A stretch of 64,000 nt of DNA from Salmonella enterica subsp. enterica serovar Choleraesuis (GTDB taxonomy: Bacteria; Pseudomonadota; Gammaproteobacteria; Enterobacterales; Enterobacteriaceae), in contig AP025685.1 in NCBI GenBank assembly GCA_022846635.1, positions 2,418,001-2,482,000 on the forward strand, read 5' to 3'. Under the pieces are notes generated by a model. It worked only from the letters and a program-made list of their open reading frames with translations. It had not been told where the DNA came from and did not search any database. This document shows, in pieces, positions 17,937 to 27,116 of the stretch. The translations under genes and the position numbers were made by a program. How positions within the stretch are numbered: the first letter of the stretch is position 1; each line of letters opens with the position of its first letter.

Positions 17937-19925
17937 ATGCCTTATCTGCACACAAATGCATTTCGTCTTTCTATTCTTACCCTGGCCATTGCCAGCGCCA
18001 CACCAGCCATGGCGGCGGTTGCCGATATTGCCGAACAAATGACCGTTACCGCTACCGGCAACGAACGCAGCACTTTCGAAGCGCCAATGATGGTCAGCGT
18101 CATTAATAATGATACTCCGGCCAGTGAAACCGCCACTTCCGCCGCCGATATGCTGCGTACGGTCCCCGGTATCACCATTGATGGCACCGGACGTACCAAT
18201 GGCCAGGACATTAATATGCGCGGCTACGACCGCCGTGGGGTGCTGATGCTGGTAGACGGGGTGCGCCAGGGTACCGATACCGGACACCTGAACAGTACTT
18301 TTCTCGATCCGGCGCTGATTAAACGCATCGAAGTGGTACGCGGCCCGTCGGCTCTGCTATACGGCAGCGGCGCGTTGGGCGGCGTTATCTCTTATCAAAC
18401 CGTTGATGCAGCAGATCTGTTGTATCCAGGCCAGAACAGCGGTTATCGGGTTTTTGCTAATGCCGCGACTGGCGATCATAGCCTGGGCATGGGCGCCACC
18501 GCCTTTGGCCGTACCGAGAATCTTGACGGTTTAGTCGCGTGGTCAAGCCGCGACCGCGGTAATATCCGCCAGAGCGACGGTCATGATGCGCCTAATGATG
18601 AAAATATCGGCAATATGCTGGCCAAAGGTACCTGGACTATTGATAACAGCCAGGCCCTGAGTGGCTCAGTGCGTTATTACAACAACAATGCCCGCGAGCC
18701 GGTGAATCCGCAAACTTCGGTTCCTGGCAGCGGCGATCCGATGGTTGATCGCTCTACTATTCAGCGCGACGCCCAGCTGAAGTATCACCTCAACCCGAAA
18801 GATAATGATTGGCTGAACGCCGACGCTACCGTTTACTGGTCAGAAGTTCGCATCAATGCCGACAATGGCGAGCTGCAAAATGAGTTCCGCCGCCAGACCA
18901 CCAAAGGCGGCAAGCTGGAAAACCGCAGCCATCTGTTCACCGACAGTTTCGCGGCCAATCTACTGACCTATGGCGGCGAATATTATCGTCAGGAGCAGCA
19001 TCCTGGCAGTGAGGTAAACGGGTTTCCTCAGGCTAAAATCGATTTCAGCTCCGGTTGGTTACAGGATGAAATAACCCTGCGCGACTTACCTATAAGCTTC
19101 CTGGCCGGTACCCGCTATGACAACTACAAAGGCAGCAGCGACGGTTATAAAGACGTAGATGCCGACCGCTGGTCATCACGTTTCGCCACCTCTATTACTC
19201 CTGCCGACTGGCTGATGATGTTTGCTTCGTGGTCTCAGGCATTCCGCGCGCCGACCATGGGCGAAATGTATAACGACAGTAAGCACTTCTCGATTGGCAG
19301 CTTCTATACCAACTACTGGGTGCCAAACCCGAACCTGCGCCCGGAAACCAACGAAACGGCAGAATACGGTTTTGGTTTGCGTTTTGACGACCTGCTGATG
19401 GCCAACGATGAGCTGGAATTTAAAGCCAGTTACTTCTCTACCCGCGCCAAAGACTATATCTCCACCTCGGTGGACTTCGCCAAAGCCACAACGATGTCTT
19501 ACAACGTGCCGCGAGCCAAAATCTGGGGCTGGGATGTTTCTACCCGTTACGCCACCCAATTGTTCAGCCTGGATCTGGCCTACAACCGTACCCGCGGTAA
19601 AGATACTGAAACCGGCGAATATATCGCCAGTCTGAACCCCGATACGGTTTCCAGCCGTCTGGATATTCCGGTTGCCAGCAGCCCGTTCTCCGTCGGCTGG
19701 ATTGGTACCTTTACCGACCGTTCCACACATATCAGCAGCAGCTACACTAAACAACCGGGCTATGCCATTAACGACTTTTACGTTAGCTATAAAGGTCAGC
19801 AAGCTCTGCGCGGCCTGACCACCAGCCTGGTGCTGGGCAACGCCTTTGACAAAGAGGCCTGGTCTCCTCAGGGCATCCCATTGGATGGTCGTAACGGCAA
19901 AATCCTCGTTAGCTATCAGTGGTAA
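17937..19925 (+). CDS. hmuR: HmuR/ChuA-type TonB-dependent heme receptor
   Basis: A 662-residue outer-membrane receptor very close to ChuA/ShuA. The signal peptide is residues 1-26 (ends ATPAMA) and the TonB box is at about 35-41 (MTVTATG). A plug domain includes TNGQDINMRGYD. The first axial heme histidine is in GTDTGHLN (His117, equivalent to mature ShuA His86) and the second in NDSKHFSIG (His450). The FRAPT (436-440) and NPNL (464-467) motifs mark heme receptors. The C-terminus SYQW ends in an aromatic residue. Energy from TonB-ExbBD must come from genes elsewhere. Confidence 0.96.
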   Translation: MPYLHTNAFRLSILTLAIASATPAMAAVADIAEQMTVTATGNERSTFEAPMMVSVINNDTPASETATSAADMLRTVPGITIDGTGRTNGQDINMRGYDRRGVLMLVDGVRQGTDTGHLNSTFLDPALIKRIEVVRGPSALLYGSGALGGVISYQTVDAADLLYPGQNSGYRVFANAATGDHSLGMGATAFGRTENLDGLVAWSSRDRGNIRQSDGHDAPNDENIGNMLAKGTWTIDNSQALSGSVRYYNNNAREPVNPQTSVPGSGDPMVDRSTIQRDAQLKYHLNPKDNDWLNADATVYWSEVRINADNGELQNEFRRQTTKGGKLENRSHLFTDSFAANLLTYGGEYYRQEQHPGSEVNGFPQAKIDFSSGWLQDEITLRDLPISFLAGTRYDNYKGSSDGYKDVDADRWSSRFATSITPADWLMMFASWSQAFRAPTMGEMYNDSKHFSIGSFYTNYWVPNPNLRPETNETAEYGFGLRFDDLLMANDELEFKASYFSTRAKDYISTSVDFAKATTMSYNVPRAKIWGWDVSTRYATQLFSLDLAYNRTRGKDTETGEYIASLNPDTVSSRLDIPVASSPFSVGWIGTFTDRSTHISSSYTKQPGYAINDFYVSYKGQQALRGLTTSLVLGNAFDKEAWSPQGIPLDGRNGKILVSYQW

Positions 19926-20028
19926 AGAACGCACCTGACGCCTGGCGTCGGGTATGCGACTGGATATTATCCAGAATGACAACGGGAGATGACCGCCCTC
20001 TTCAGCGGTTTAAGGAACCCGTGAGCAA

Positions 20029-20051
20029 TCTCGCAGCCTGGCGCTGCGAGA
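20029..20051 (+). repeat. Intercistronic hairpin between hmuR and hmuS
   Basis: TCTCGCAG and CTGCGAGA form an 8-bp stem with a 7-nt loop, and a second palindrome GACGCC T GGCGTC lies at 19937-19949. No U-run follows either. Such structures commonly protect upstream mRNA or attenuate the downstream genes. Confidence 0.5.
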
Positions 20052-20106
20052 ATATGGTAATCACCTGCGCCCTTTAACCGGCGCACACTATAAAAAGGAC
20101 ATAATA

Positions 20107-21135
20107 ATGAATCGCTACCAGACCTGGCTCGACCTCAAAGCTCAAAACCCCGGTAAATACGCCCGCGATATCGCAGGAATGATGAAAATCAGCGAAGCCG
20201 AACTGACCCATAGCCGGGTCGGTCACGATGCCACGCGCCTGAACGCATCGGCCCGCGATTTATTGCATGCGCTGGCAGATGTCGGTGAAACCAAATGCAT
20301 TTGCCGCAATGAATACGCCGTGCATGAGCAAGTTGGCCGTTTTGAGAATATGCACCTCGATGGCCATGCCGGTCTGGTCCTTAACCCGGGCGCATTGGAT
20401 CTGAGACTGTTCCTGAATCAGTGGGCCTGCGTATTTACTCTTGTCGAAGCCAGCGCACGCGGCGAACGCCGTAGCATTCAGTTCTTTGACCATCAGGGCG
20501 ACGCGCTGCTAAAGGTCTACGCCACGCCAGAAACCAACACCCATTCCTGGAATGAAGTCATCGCGCGCTTTACCAGCGACACCAATCCACCGCTGGAGTT
20601 ACAGCCAGCCCCGGCTATTGCGCAAGAGGTTCAGGCCGACGCCAGCGTAGTCGAGCAAGAGTGGCGCGCAATGACCGATGTACACCAGTTCTTCGGCCTG
20701 CTCAAACGCCACAATTTGACCCGCCAGCAGGCTTTTCGCTTGGTCAGTGCCGATCTGGCCTGCAAAGTTGAAAACGATGCCCTCGCCTGGCTGCTGGATC
20801 AGGCTAAACAGCAGCAGAATGAAATTATGATCTTCGTGGGCAACCGTGGCTGCGTCCAGATCTTCACCGGGCAGATAGAACGCGTGGTGAAGATGGAAAA
20901 CTGGCTCAATATCTTCAATCCGCAGTTCACCCTGCATTTGCAGGAGCTGGAAATCGCCGAGAGCTGGGTGACCCGCAAGCACACAGCCGATGGCCTGGTA
21001 ACCAGCCTTGAGCTGTTTGCCGCCGATGGCACCCAAATAGCCCAGCTTTACGGCCAGCGTACCGAGGGCCGTCCGGAACAGACTGAATGGCGCGCCCAGA
21101 TGGACGCGCTGACCGCCCGAGGTGAAGCCGCATGA
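20107..21135 (+). CDS. hmuS: HmuS/ChuS heme-degrading protein
   Basis: A 342-residue cytoplasmic protein of the HemS/ChuS family, built from two similar halves. It binds imported heme and, in ChuS, opens the porphyrin to release iron. The ChuS heme ligand aligns to His193 in TDVHQFFGLLK, and the partner arginine to Arg100 in LDLRLFLNQW; both are at the same numbers as in ChuS. AAGGAC precedes the ATG. The stop overlaps hmuT by 4 bp, so hmuS-hmuT-hmuU-hmuV are tightly coupled. Confidence 0.95.
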   Translation: MNRYQTWLDLKAQNPGKYARDIAGMMKISEAELTHSRVGHDATRLNASARDLLHALADVGETKCICRNEYAVHEQVGRFENMHLDGHAGLVLNPGALDLRLFLNQWACVFTLVEASARGERRSIQFFDHQGDALLKVYATPETNTHSWNEVIARFTSDTNPPLELQPAPAIAQEVQADASVVEQEWRAMTDVHQFFGLLKRHNLTRQQAFRLVSADLACKVENDALAWLLDQAKQQQNEIMIFVGNRGCVQIFTGQIERVVKMENWLNIFNPQFTLHLQELEIAESWVTRKHTADGLVTSLELFAADGTQIAQLYGQRTEGRPEQTEWRAQMDALTARGEAA

Positions 21136-21950
21136 AACGCGTGTTACTGGCTCTGGCCGCCCTCCCCAGCCTGGCTTTTGCCGCGCCGGAGCGCGTGGTC
21201 AGTTTAGGTGGCGATGTAACAGAGATTGCCGTTGCATTAGGTGCCGAATCGACGTTGGTGGGCCGCGACGCCACCAGCCTGTATCCGGCCACGGTGAAGA
21301 AAGTTCCCGATGTAGGCTACCTGCGTCAGCTGAGCGCTGAGGGCGTTTTGGCGCTGCGGCCCGAACTTATTCTGGCCAGTGAAGAGGCCGGGCCACCGGT
21401 AGTGCTAAAACAGCTTGAAAACAGCGGAGTGAAGGTAGCCGATATTCCGGCCCCTAAAAAAATCAGCGATATTCCCGCTAAGGTCACGGCGGTCGCAAAC
21501 GCGCTCGATAAAAGATCTCAGGGCGAGGCGCTTAACCAGCGCCTGAACAAGGAGATAGCCGCGCTCCCGAAAACCACGCTGAATAAAAAGGTATTGTTCA
21601 TCATGAGTCACGGCGGCATGTCGGCCATGGCTGCCGGTCAGGGCACGGCGGCGGATGCCGCTATCCAGGCGGCCGGTCTGAAAAATGCCATGCAGGGTTT
21701 TGTCCGTTATCAAACGCTGTCCCAGGAAGGCGTTATCCAGAGCCAGCCTGATTTGGTGCTGGTCACCACCGATGGTGTGGCGACCCTGGGCGGTAAAGAT
21801 AAGGTCTGGTCACTGCCGGGCCTGGCACAAACGCCCGCCGGTAAAAACCAGCAGCTGATGGTGGTCGATGATATGGCCCTGCTGGGCTTCGGCCCGCGCA
21901 CGCCAGAAACCGTGCGCGTGCTGCGGGAGCGGGCGGAGCAGCTGCCATGA
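21132..21950 (+). CDS. hmuT: HmuT periplasmic heme-binding protein
   Basis: A 272-residue class III substrate-binding protein. A signal peptide (1-17, ends SLAFA) precedes PERVVSLGGDVTEIAVALGA. Tyr51 in DATSLYPAT is the likely heme-ligating tyrosine by comparison with ShuT/PhuT. The two-lobe fold with a rigid helix is supported by the spacing of the GVIQSQPDLVLVTTDG and AQTPAGKNQQ regions. It receives heme from HmuR and delivers it to HmuUV. The start lies within the hmuS stop (ATGA). Confidence 0.95.
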   Translation: MKRVLLALAALPSLAFAAPERVVSLGGDVTEIAVALGAESTLVGRDATSLYPATVKKVPDVGYLRQLSAEGVLALRPELILASEEAGPPVVLKQLENSGVKVADIPAPKKISDIPAKVTAVANALDKRSQGEALNQRLNKEIAALPKTTLNKKVLFIMSHGGMSAMAAGQGTAADAAIQAAGLKNAMQGFVRYQTLSQEGVIQSQPDLVLVTTDGVATLGGKDKVWSLPGLAQTPAGKNQQLMVVDDMALLGFGPRTPETVRVLRERAEQLP

Positions 21951-22948
21951 TGGCTACAGTGCGCCAGCCTCGGCGGATCATGCTGGGGTTAACTCTGGTG
22001 CTGCTAGCGCTTACGCTGGCGGCAGCCGGGTTTGGCGCGCTTAAACTACCCCTGCATATACTCTGGGACCCTCAGGAGAGCGCGCTGCGCGCTATCTGGT
22101 GGCAGATTCGCTTACCCCGGGTGTTGCTGGCAGTTTTGGTAGGCGGTGCGCTGGCGCTGGCTGGCTGTGTCATGCAGGGACTGTTCCGTAATCCGCTGGC
22201 CGACCCAGGCCTGCTGGGGATCAGCAGCGGTGCGGCGTTAACGGTAGGGCTTTATGTGGTGTTGCCGCTAACTTTGCCGCCGCTGCTGATATTGTATGCG
22301 CCGATGCTGGCGGCTTTCGTTGGCAGCCTGATTGTGACGCTAATTATTTTTATGCTCAGCCAGAGCGCCAGCGCCTCACTGCCACGTCTGCTACTGGTGG
22401 GAGTGGCTATCAATGCTCTGTGCGGCGCGGCGCTTGGCGTGCTGTCCTGGATTAGTAATGACAGCCAGCTACGTACCATGTCGCTTTGGAGTATGGGCAG
22501 CCTGGGGCAGGCTCAATGGCCTACGCTTCTGGCCTGCGCCTCTTTTATCCTGCCCTGCGCCCTGCTCGCCTGGCGGCTGGCGGCGCGTCTTAATCTTTTG
22601 CAGCTAGGCGAAGAGGACGCACATTACCTCGGCGTAGACGTACGGGCGACCCAGCGTTTGCTGCTGTTTGCCAGTGCGCTGCTGGTGGCGGCAGCTGTTG
22701 CGGTGAGCGGCATTATTGGCTTTGTCGGGCTGGTGGTGCCACATCTGATGCGGCTATGGCTGGGTGCAGATCATCGTTTTCTGGTGCCCGGTTCGTTGCT
22801 GGCTGGATCTATGTTGCTATTGATTGCCGATACCGTGGCCCGAACCGCGGTGGCCCCGGCTGAAATGCCGGTTGGGTTATTAACCAGCCTTATTGGCGGC
22901 CCGGTATTCCTGTGGTTACTGCTAAACCGTGGAGGACACCGTGGCTGA
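21947..22948 (+). CDS. hmuU: HmuU heme ABC-transporter permease
   Basis: A 333-residue FecCD/BtuC-family permease with about ten membrane helices. Family regions are LAGCVMQGLFRNPLADPGLLGISSGAAL and, near the end, ATPase-coupling GIIGFVGLVVPHLMRLWLG. It forms a homodimeric channel with HmuV. The start ATGATG overlaps the hmuT stop. It is a paralogue of BtuC at 27117-28097, in opposite orientation. Confidence 0.95.
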   Translation: MMATVRQPRRIMLGLTLVLLALTLAAAGFGALKLPLHILWDPQESALRAIWWQIRLPRVLLAVLVGGALALAGCVMQGLFRNPLADPGLLGISSGAALTVGLYVVLPLTLPPLLILYAPMLAAFVGSLIVTLIIFMLSQSASASLPRLLLVGVAINALCGAALGVLSWISNDSQLRTMSLWSMGSLGQAQWPTLLACASFILPCALLAWRLAARLNLLQLGEEDAHYLGVDVRATQRLLLFASALLVAAAVAVSGIIGFVGLVVPHLMRLWLGADHRFLVPGSLLAGSMLLLIADTVARTAVAPAEMPVGLLTSLIGGPVFLWLLLNRGGHRG

Positions 22949-23723
22949 ATCTGTATTATCTGCCCGCAGGCTTAACTTTAATGTTCAGGGGCGCAGCCTG
23001 ATAAACAACGTATCGGTCGAGCTTTACCCCGGTGAAATGGTTGCGCTCATTGGACCAAACGGGGCCGGAAAATCAACCTTGTTGCGTCTGCTGACCGGTT
23101 TTCAGACCCCGAGCAGCGGTGAGTGCCTGCTCGGCAACCAGTCCATGAATGGTCTTTCGCCAGAATACCTGGCGCGGCGGCGGGCGGTGATGCGCCAGCA
23201 GGCTGAGCTAGCGCCCGGCTGGCGAGTTGAGCAGATTATTGCTCTTGGCCGTTCGCCCTGGGGCCATCAGCCTGATAAACATAAGATTGAACAGGTGATA
23301 GAGCTCACCGGCTGTACCCAACTTATCGGCAACGATTATGGCCGCCTGTCCGGCGGTGAAATGCAGAGAGTGCAGCTGGCGCGGGCCCTGGTGCAGTTAT
23401 GGCACGATGATGGCCCTCGCGGCTGGCTGTTCCTCGATGAACCTACCGCCGCGCTCGATCTCTATCATCAGCAGCATCTGCTGCGATTGCTTAAAACGCT
23501 GACTCAGCGCCATCCGCTACATGTCAGTATCGTCCTGCACGATCTCAACCTGGCCGCACTGTGGGCTGACCGAATGCTGTTATTGCATCAGGGGGAGCTA
23601 AAATGTCAGGGTACGCCGGGTGAAGTGCTCCAGACCGATAATCTTACCCGCTGGTATCGGGCCGATTTGGGCGTTACCGCTCACCCGCACTGCCCGGTAC
23701 CACAGGTCTATCTCCAGCCCTGA
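22941..23723 (+). CDS. hmuV: HmuV heme ABC-transporter ATPase
   Basis: A 260-residue ABC ATPase: Walker A GPNGAGKST (38-46), signature LSGGEMQRVQLARAL, Walker B WLFLDEPTAALD, H-loop VLHDLNLAA. I choose the GTG at 22941 because GGAGGA lies 4 nt before it; a GTG at 22929 lacks such a site. Either start overlaps the hmuU end. The TGA stop directly abuts the stop of convergent selO with no base between them. Confidence 0.94.
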   Translation: MAESVLSARRLNFNVQGRSLINNVSVELYPGEMVALIGPNGAGKSTLLRLLTGFQTPSSGECLLGNQSMNGLSPEYLARRRAVMRQQAELAPGWRVEQIIALGRSPWGHQPDKHKIEQVIELTGCTQLIGNDYGRLSGGEMQRVQLARALVQLWHDDGPRGWLFLDEPTAALDLYHQQHLLRLLKTLTQRHPLHVSIVLHDLNLAALWADRMLLLHQGELKCQGTPGEVLQTDNLTRWYRADLGVTAHPHCPVPQVYLQP

Positions 23724-25157
23724 TTAGCTGGAGCAGCTGACCTCAAGATGTCGCCCCCAGTCCGGCGGACGGCGAGTAAGATCTTCATCACAATCGCTGA
23801 ACGGCGCGGCCAGAGCCGCGCTCAGTCGCGCAAGCTCCTCGGTATTTCCCTGCTCCACCCCTTCAATCGCTCGCTGTGCCAGCCAGTTACGCAGCACCAG
23901 CGCCGGGTTGACCGCCAGCATGGCGTTACGCCGCTGTTCATCACTCACACCATCGGCCTGCAAACGCTGACGATAACGGCCATACCAGCTATCAAACTGT
24001 GCACGGTCAATAAACTCATCGCGCAGCGGCGTGCTGGCCTGGCTCTGTTCCACAAACGACAGTAGCCGGAAAGTACGCGTATAGTCGCTACGCTCACGCG
24101 CCATCAGGCTAAAAAGTTCATTAAGTAATGCGTTGTCGCCTTCCTGCTGGGTCATCAGGCCCAGTCGGGCGCGCATCCGCAGGCCGTACTCGGTTAATAA
24201 CGCTGTCTGATAGCCTTCGAGCGCATCGTTAAGGGCGGCGGCGTCAATCAGTCCCGAAAGACTTTGAGCCAGACGCTGCAAATTCCACAGCCCGACCGCC
24301 GGTTGATTATCAAACGCATAACGCCCCTGATGGTCGGAGTGATTACAAATCAAGTCTGGCTGATAGTCGTCCATAAATCCAAATGGCCCGTAATCCAGCG
24401 TCAGCCCAAGAAGCGACATGTTATCGGTATTCATCACTCCATGAGCGAAGCCTGTTGCCTGCCAGCCGGCAATCAACCGTCCGGTACGGGCGACAATATC
24501 TTTAAACCACAGCAGATAACGGCCCTGTTCCTCGCGCAAATGTGGCCAGTGGCGGTCAATAGCGTAATCGGCCAGCATCTGCACTTTATCCTGGGCGCCC
24601 TGATAGTAAAAATGCTCAAAATGGCCAAAGCGCAGATGACTTTCAGCGATGCGAATCAGCATCGCACCCGGTTCGACGCGCTCGCGATAGACCGGCGTAT
24701 CGCTGGTGACAATGGACAGAGCCCGGGTGGTAGGCAGCCCCAGCCCATGCATGGCTTCTGAAGCCAGATACTCGCGAATCGTCGAGCGCAATACCGCCCG
24801 GCCATCGCCCATCCGTGAAAATGGCGTTAGTCCGGCTCCTTTCAGATGCCAGTCCAGAGAGGTTCCATCGGCCAGTTGCTGTTCGCCCAGCAGTAATCCA
24901 CGTCCGTCGCCGAGCTGACCGGCCCAGACGCCAAACTGATGCCCGCTGTAGACCTGCGCTACCGACAGCATCCCGGGCAACAGTTCCTCGCCACCGAAAA
25001 CGCCTGCGCCGTGAGTCGCCAGCTGTTCTGCCCCCAGCGAACGGGCAAGCGCATCGTTGCGCCACAGCAAACGCGCATTGTCCAACGGAGTTGGGACGAC
25101 ATCGACGCTGCAACCGGGCAGCCTGTCGCGCCAGTGATGGGTAAATTGTGGGTTCAT
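23724..25157 (-). CDS. selO: SelO (YdiU), protein AMPylase
   Basis: A 477-residue pseudokinase of the SelO family that transfers AMP from ATP to hydroxyl side chains of proteins, in E. coli including enzymes of redox defence. Conserved regions are [61 protein letters not shown] and the C-terminal CSS. In eukaryotic homologues the C-terminal cysteine position is selenocysteine; here it is encoded as Cys. The ATG at 25157 ([11 protein letters not shown]) matches the family start. The E. coli neighbour ydiV is absent between selO and nlpC. Confidence 0.95.
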   Translation of the reverse strand: MNPQFTHHWRDRLPGCSVDVVPTPLDNARLLWRNDALARSLGAEQLATHGAGVFGGEELLPGMLSVAQVYSGHQFGVWAGQLGDGRGLLLGEQQLADGTSLDWHLKGAGLTPFSRMGDGRAVLRSTIREYLASEAMHGLGLPTTRALSIVTSDTPVYRERVEPGAMLIRIAESHLRFGHFEHFYYQGAQDKVQMLADYAIDRHWPHLREEQGRYLLWFKDIVARTGRLIAGWQATGFAHGVMNTDNMSLLGLTLDYGPFGFMDDYQPDLICNHSDHQGRYAFDNQPAVGLWNLQRLAQSLSGLIDAAALNDALEGYQTALLTEYGLRMRARLGLMTQQEGDNALLNELFSLMARERSDYTRTFRLLSFVEQSQASTPLRDEFIDRAQFDSWYGRYRQRLQADGVSDEQRRNAMLAVNPALVLRNWLAQRAIEGVEQGNTEELARLSAALAAPFSDCDEDLTRRPPDWGRHLEVSCSS

Positions 25158-25201
25158 GGTACCTCCTGTGCTCAGTGTAGAGTCACGGAGACAGGGATAC
25201 A

Positions 25202-25240
25202 CCCGGCAGAGTGCGGGGTTTTTAAAATTTTTCTGCCGGG
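25202..25240 (-). terminator. Inverted repeat between nlpC and selO
   Basis: CCCGGCAGA and TCTGCCGGG form a 9-bp stem around a 21-nt loop rich in T and A, 11 nt past the nlpC stop. It may terminate nlpC; the T-run is inside the loop, not after the stem. Confidence 0.45.
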
Positions 25241-25250
25241 AGTGGATTAA

Positions 25251-25718
25251 TCAGATGCGTCGGGCCTGCCAGAATTTTTTGCTCCAGTAGACATTATCAA
25301 GAGAAGAACGCATTACGCCGCGGCTGGTAGACGCATGGATAAAGTTGTTGTCGGTATCATAAATACCCACATGCAGACCGCTATCCCCCTCTCCGGTTTT
25401 AAAGAACACCAGATCGCCAGGCAACAGTTCGTCTTTATCGATTTCGGTACCAATTTTTGCCTGGTGGCGGGTATCGCGCGGCAGCTGAAGCGCGAAGCGG
25501 TCGCGGAAAGTCAGAGAAACAAAACCCGAGCAGTCCACGCCCCGACGGCTCATCCCGCCGTAGCGGTATGGAGTGCCATGCCAGCTTGCCAGCTGCTCAT
25601 TTAACCCGGCAATAACCGCAATGGGATCCGACAGCCGTGCATTCGGCGGTGGGGCCTGATGATGGCTACAACCCGCCAGGAACAGCGCAAAGAGCGCCAT
25701 CAACCAAAAATGCTTCAT
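25251..25718 (-). CDS. nlpC: NlpC, lipoprotein NlpC/P60 peptidase
   Basis: A 155-residue lipoprotein with lipobox LAGC (Cys17) and an NlpC/P60 papain-like domain predicted to cut peptidoglycan stem peptides. The catalytic triad is visible: Cys63 in GVDCSGF, His116 in GLHVGIY and His128 in NFIHAST. The length and the APPPNARLSD linker match E. coli NlpC. It lies upstream of selO and downstream of btuCED on the same strand. Confidence 0.95.
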   Translation of the reverse strand: MKHFWLMALFALFLAGCSHHQAPPPNARLSDPIAVIAGLNEQLASWHGTPYRYGGMSRRGVDCSGFVSLTFRDRFALQLPRDTRHQAKIGTEIDKDELLPGDLVFFKTGEGDSGLHVGIYDTDNNFIHASTSRGVMRSSLDNVYWSKKFWQARRI

Positions 25719-25748
25719 ATTCAGGCAATTCCTCTACCCGTACTAATT

Positions 25749-26540
25749 TTACGGTAATTTAGCCTCCCAGGCCTGCGCTGGCAACCCAGGATCCGCACCG
25801 GGCACCAGAATAAAATGCTGGCCTTCAGCCTCTACCATGTGAAAAGACAAATCCCATACCTTGCGCAAATTTTCTGGCTTCACCACCAGCTTCGGCTCCC
25901 CACACATTGCCAGATTCCCGTCCTGCATCAGCCATACACGCTGGGCGTGGTGCAAGGTATGGTTCAAATCGTGGCTGGATAAGACTATCGCCAGCCCCCG
26001 CTGACTTAGCTTATCCAGCAGACTATCCAGAGCCGCCTGCTGGGCCACATCCAGATTATTGAACGGCTCATCAAGCAGCAGCAGGCGGCCTTCGGCATTA
26101 AGCCTCGGGTCAACCTGCAATAACACCGCCGCCAGCCGCGCGCGTTGCCATTCACCGCCGGACAGCGCATTAACCGAACGGTTAAGTTTATCCGCCAGCC
26201 CCAGCGCCCCGGCAATATCGGCCAGCCCCTCATCATCCAGTTGTGATTGGTGTAATGAGAGGAAGTGCCATAAAGGCTGGGAAAACGGCGGTAACTGTTG
26301 CTGTGGGCAAAAAGCGCGTAAACGCGCCAGCATCTGTGGAGTCCACGAAGTCAGTGCCTGTCCCGCAAACGTTATCTTGCCCTGTGCTGGCTGTAATCCG
26401 GCCATACAGGACAACAGCGTGCTTTTACCCGCCCCGTTAGGGCCTATCAGATGTAACCGCTCTCCGGCGAATACCTCTGCGTTGAACGGCCCCAGCCGTC
26501 CGGCTACCGATAAATCCTGGATGGTCAGCAACGGTGCCAT
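25749..26540 (-). CDS. btuD: BtuD, vitamin B12 ABC-transporter ATPase
   Basis: A 263-residue ATPase partnering BtuC: Walker A GPNGAGKSTLLS, signature LSGGEWQRARLA, Walker B LLLLDEPFNNLD, H-loop SSHDLNHTL. It is about 14 residues longer than E. coli BtuD (249), mainly at the C-terminus (LVPGADPGLPAQAW). It starts 2 nt after btuE ends. The periplasmic partner BtuF and receptor BtuB are not in the window. Confidence 0.93.
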   Translation of the reverse strand: MAPLLTIQDLSVAGRLGPFNAEVFAGERLHLIGPNGAGKSTLLSCMAGLQPAQGKITFAGQALTSWTPQMLARLRAFCPQQQLPPFSQPLWHFLSLHQSQLDDEGLADIAGALGLADKLNRSVNALSGGEWQRARLAAVLLQVDPRLNAEGRLLLLDEPFNNLDVAQQAALDSLLDKLSQRGLAIVLSSHDLNHTLHHAQRVWLMQDGNLAMCGEPKLVVKPENLRKVWDLSFHMVEAEGQHFILVPGADPGLPAQAWEAKLP

Positions 26541-26542
26541 TA

Positions 26543-27091
26543 TTAAGCCAGCGCGCGATCGATAGCCGATACCAGCAGCGGATTATCAGGCGTCATATCC
26601 GGTGCAAAACGCCCGAGCACCTGTCCCTCGCCATTCACCAGGAATTTTTCAAAATTCCACAAAATATCTCCAGGCTCTTTCGGTGCCCGTCCTTTACTCA
26701 CCATTCGCTGATAAAACTCACTTCCCGGCGCGGCCTGAGCCTGGGGGGCTGCCGCCACCAGCTGGCGATACAGAGGATGACGCCCCGGGCCATTAACTTC
26801 TGTTTTAGCAAATAGCGGGAAAGTCACATCCCAGGTCGTGGTGCAGTAATTTTGGATCTCTTGCTCCGTGCCAGGCTCCTGGCCCAGAAACTGATTGCAT
26901 GGGAAGCCGAGCACGACCAGTCCCTTATCCTTATGACTCTGATAAAGCTGTTGCAGCCCTTCATATTGCGGGGTTAGCCCGCATTGCGAAGCCACATTAA
27001 CCACCAGCAGCACTTTGCCGCGCCACTCCGCCAGGGTAGTGTCCCGGCCATCAATCGTTTTTAGTACGGTTGCGTAATCCAGGTGCTGCAT
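26543..27091 (-). CDS. btuE: BtuE, thioredoxin/glutathione peroxidase
   Basis: A 182-residue peroxidase of the glutathione-peroxidase family. The peroxidatic Cys37 is in NVASQCGLTPQ; the conserved Gln and Trp are in GFPCNQFLGQEPG and WNFEKFLV. E. coli BtuE reduces hydroperoxides with thioredoxin and is not required for B12 import despite its position between btuC and btuD. There are only 25 nt between it and btuC. Confidence 0.94.
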   Translation of the reverse strand: MQHLDYATVLKTIDGRDTTLAEWRGKVLLVVNVASQCGLTPQYEGLQQLYQSHKDKGLVVLGFPCNQFLGQEPGTEQEIQNYCTTTWDVTFPLFAKTEVNGPGRHPLYRQLVAAAPQAQAAPGSEFYQRMVSKGRAPKEPGDILWNFEKFLVNGEGQVLGRFAPDMTPDNPLLVSAIDRALA

Positions 27092-27116
27092 ACATTTCTC
27101 CAGTTGGTGATGGGTT

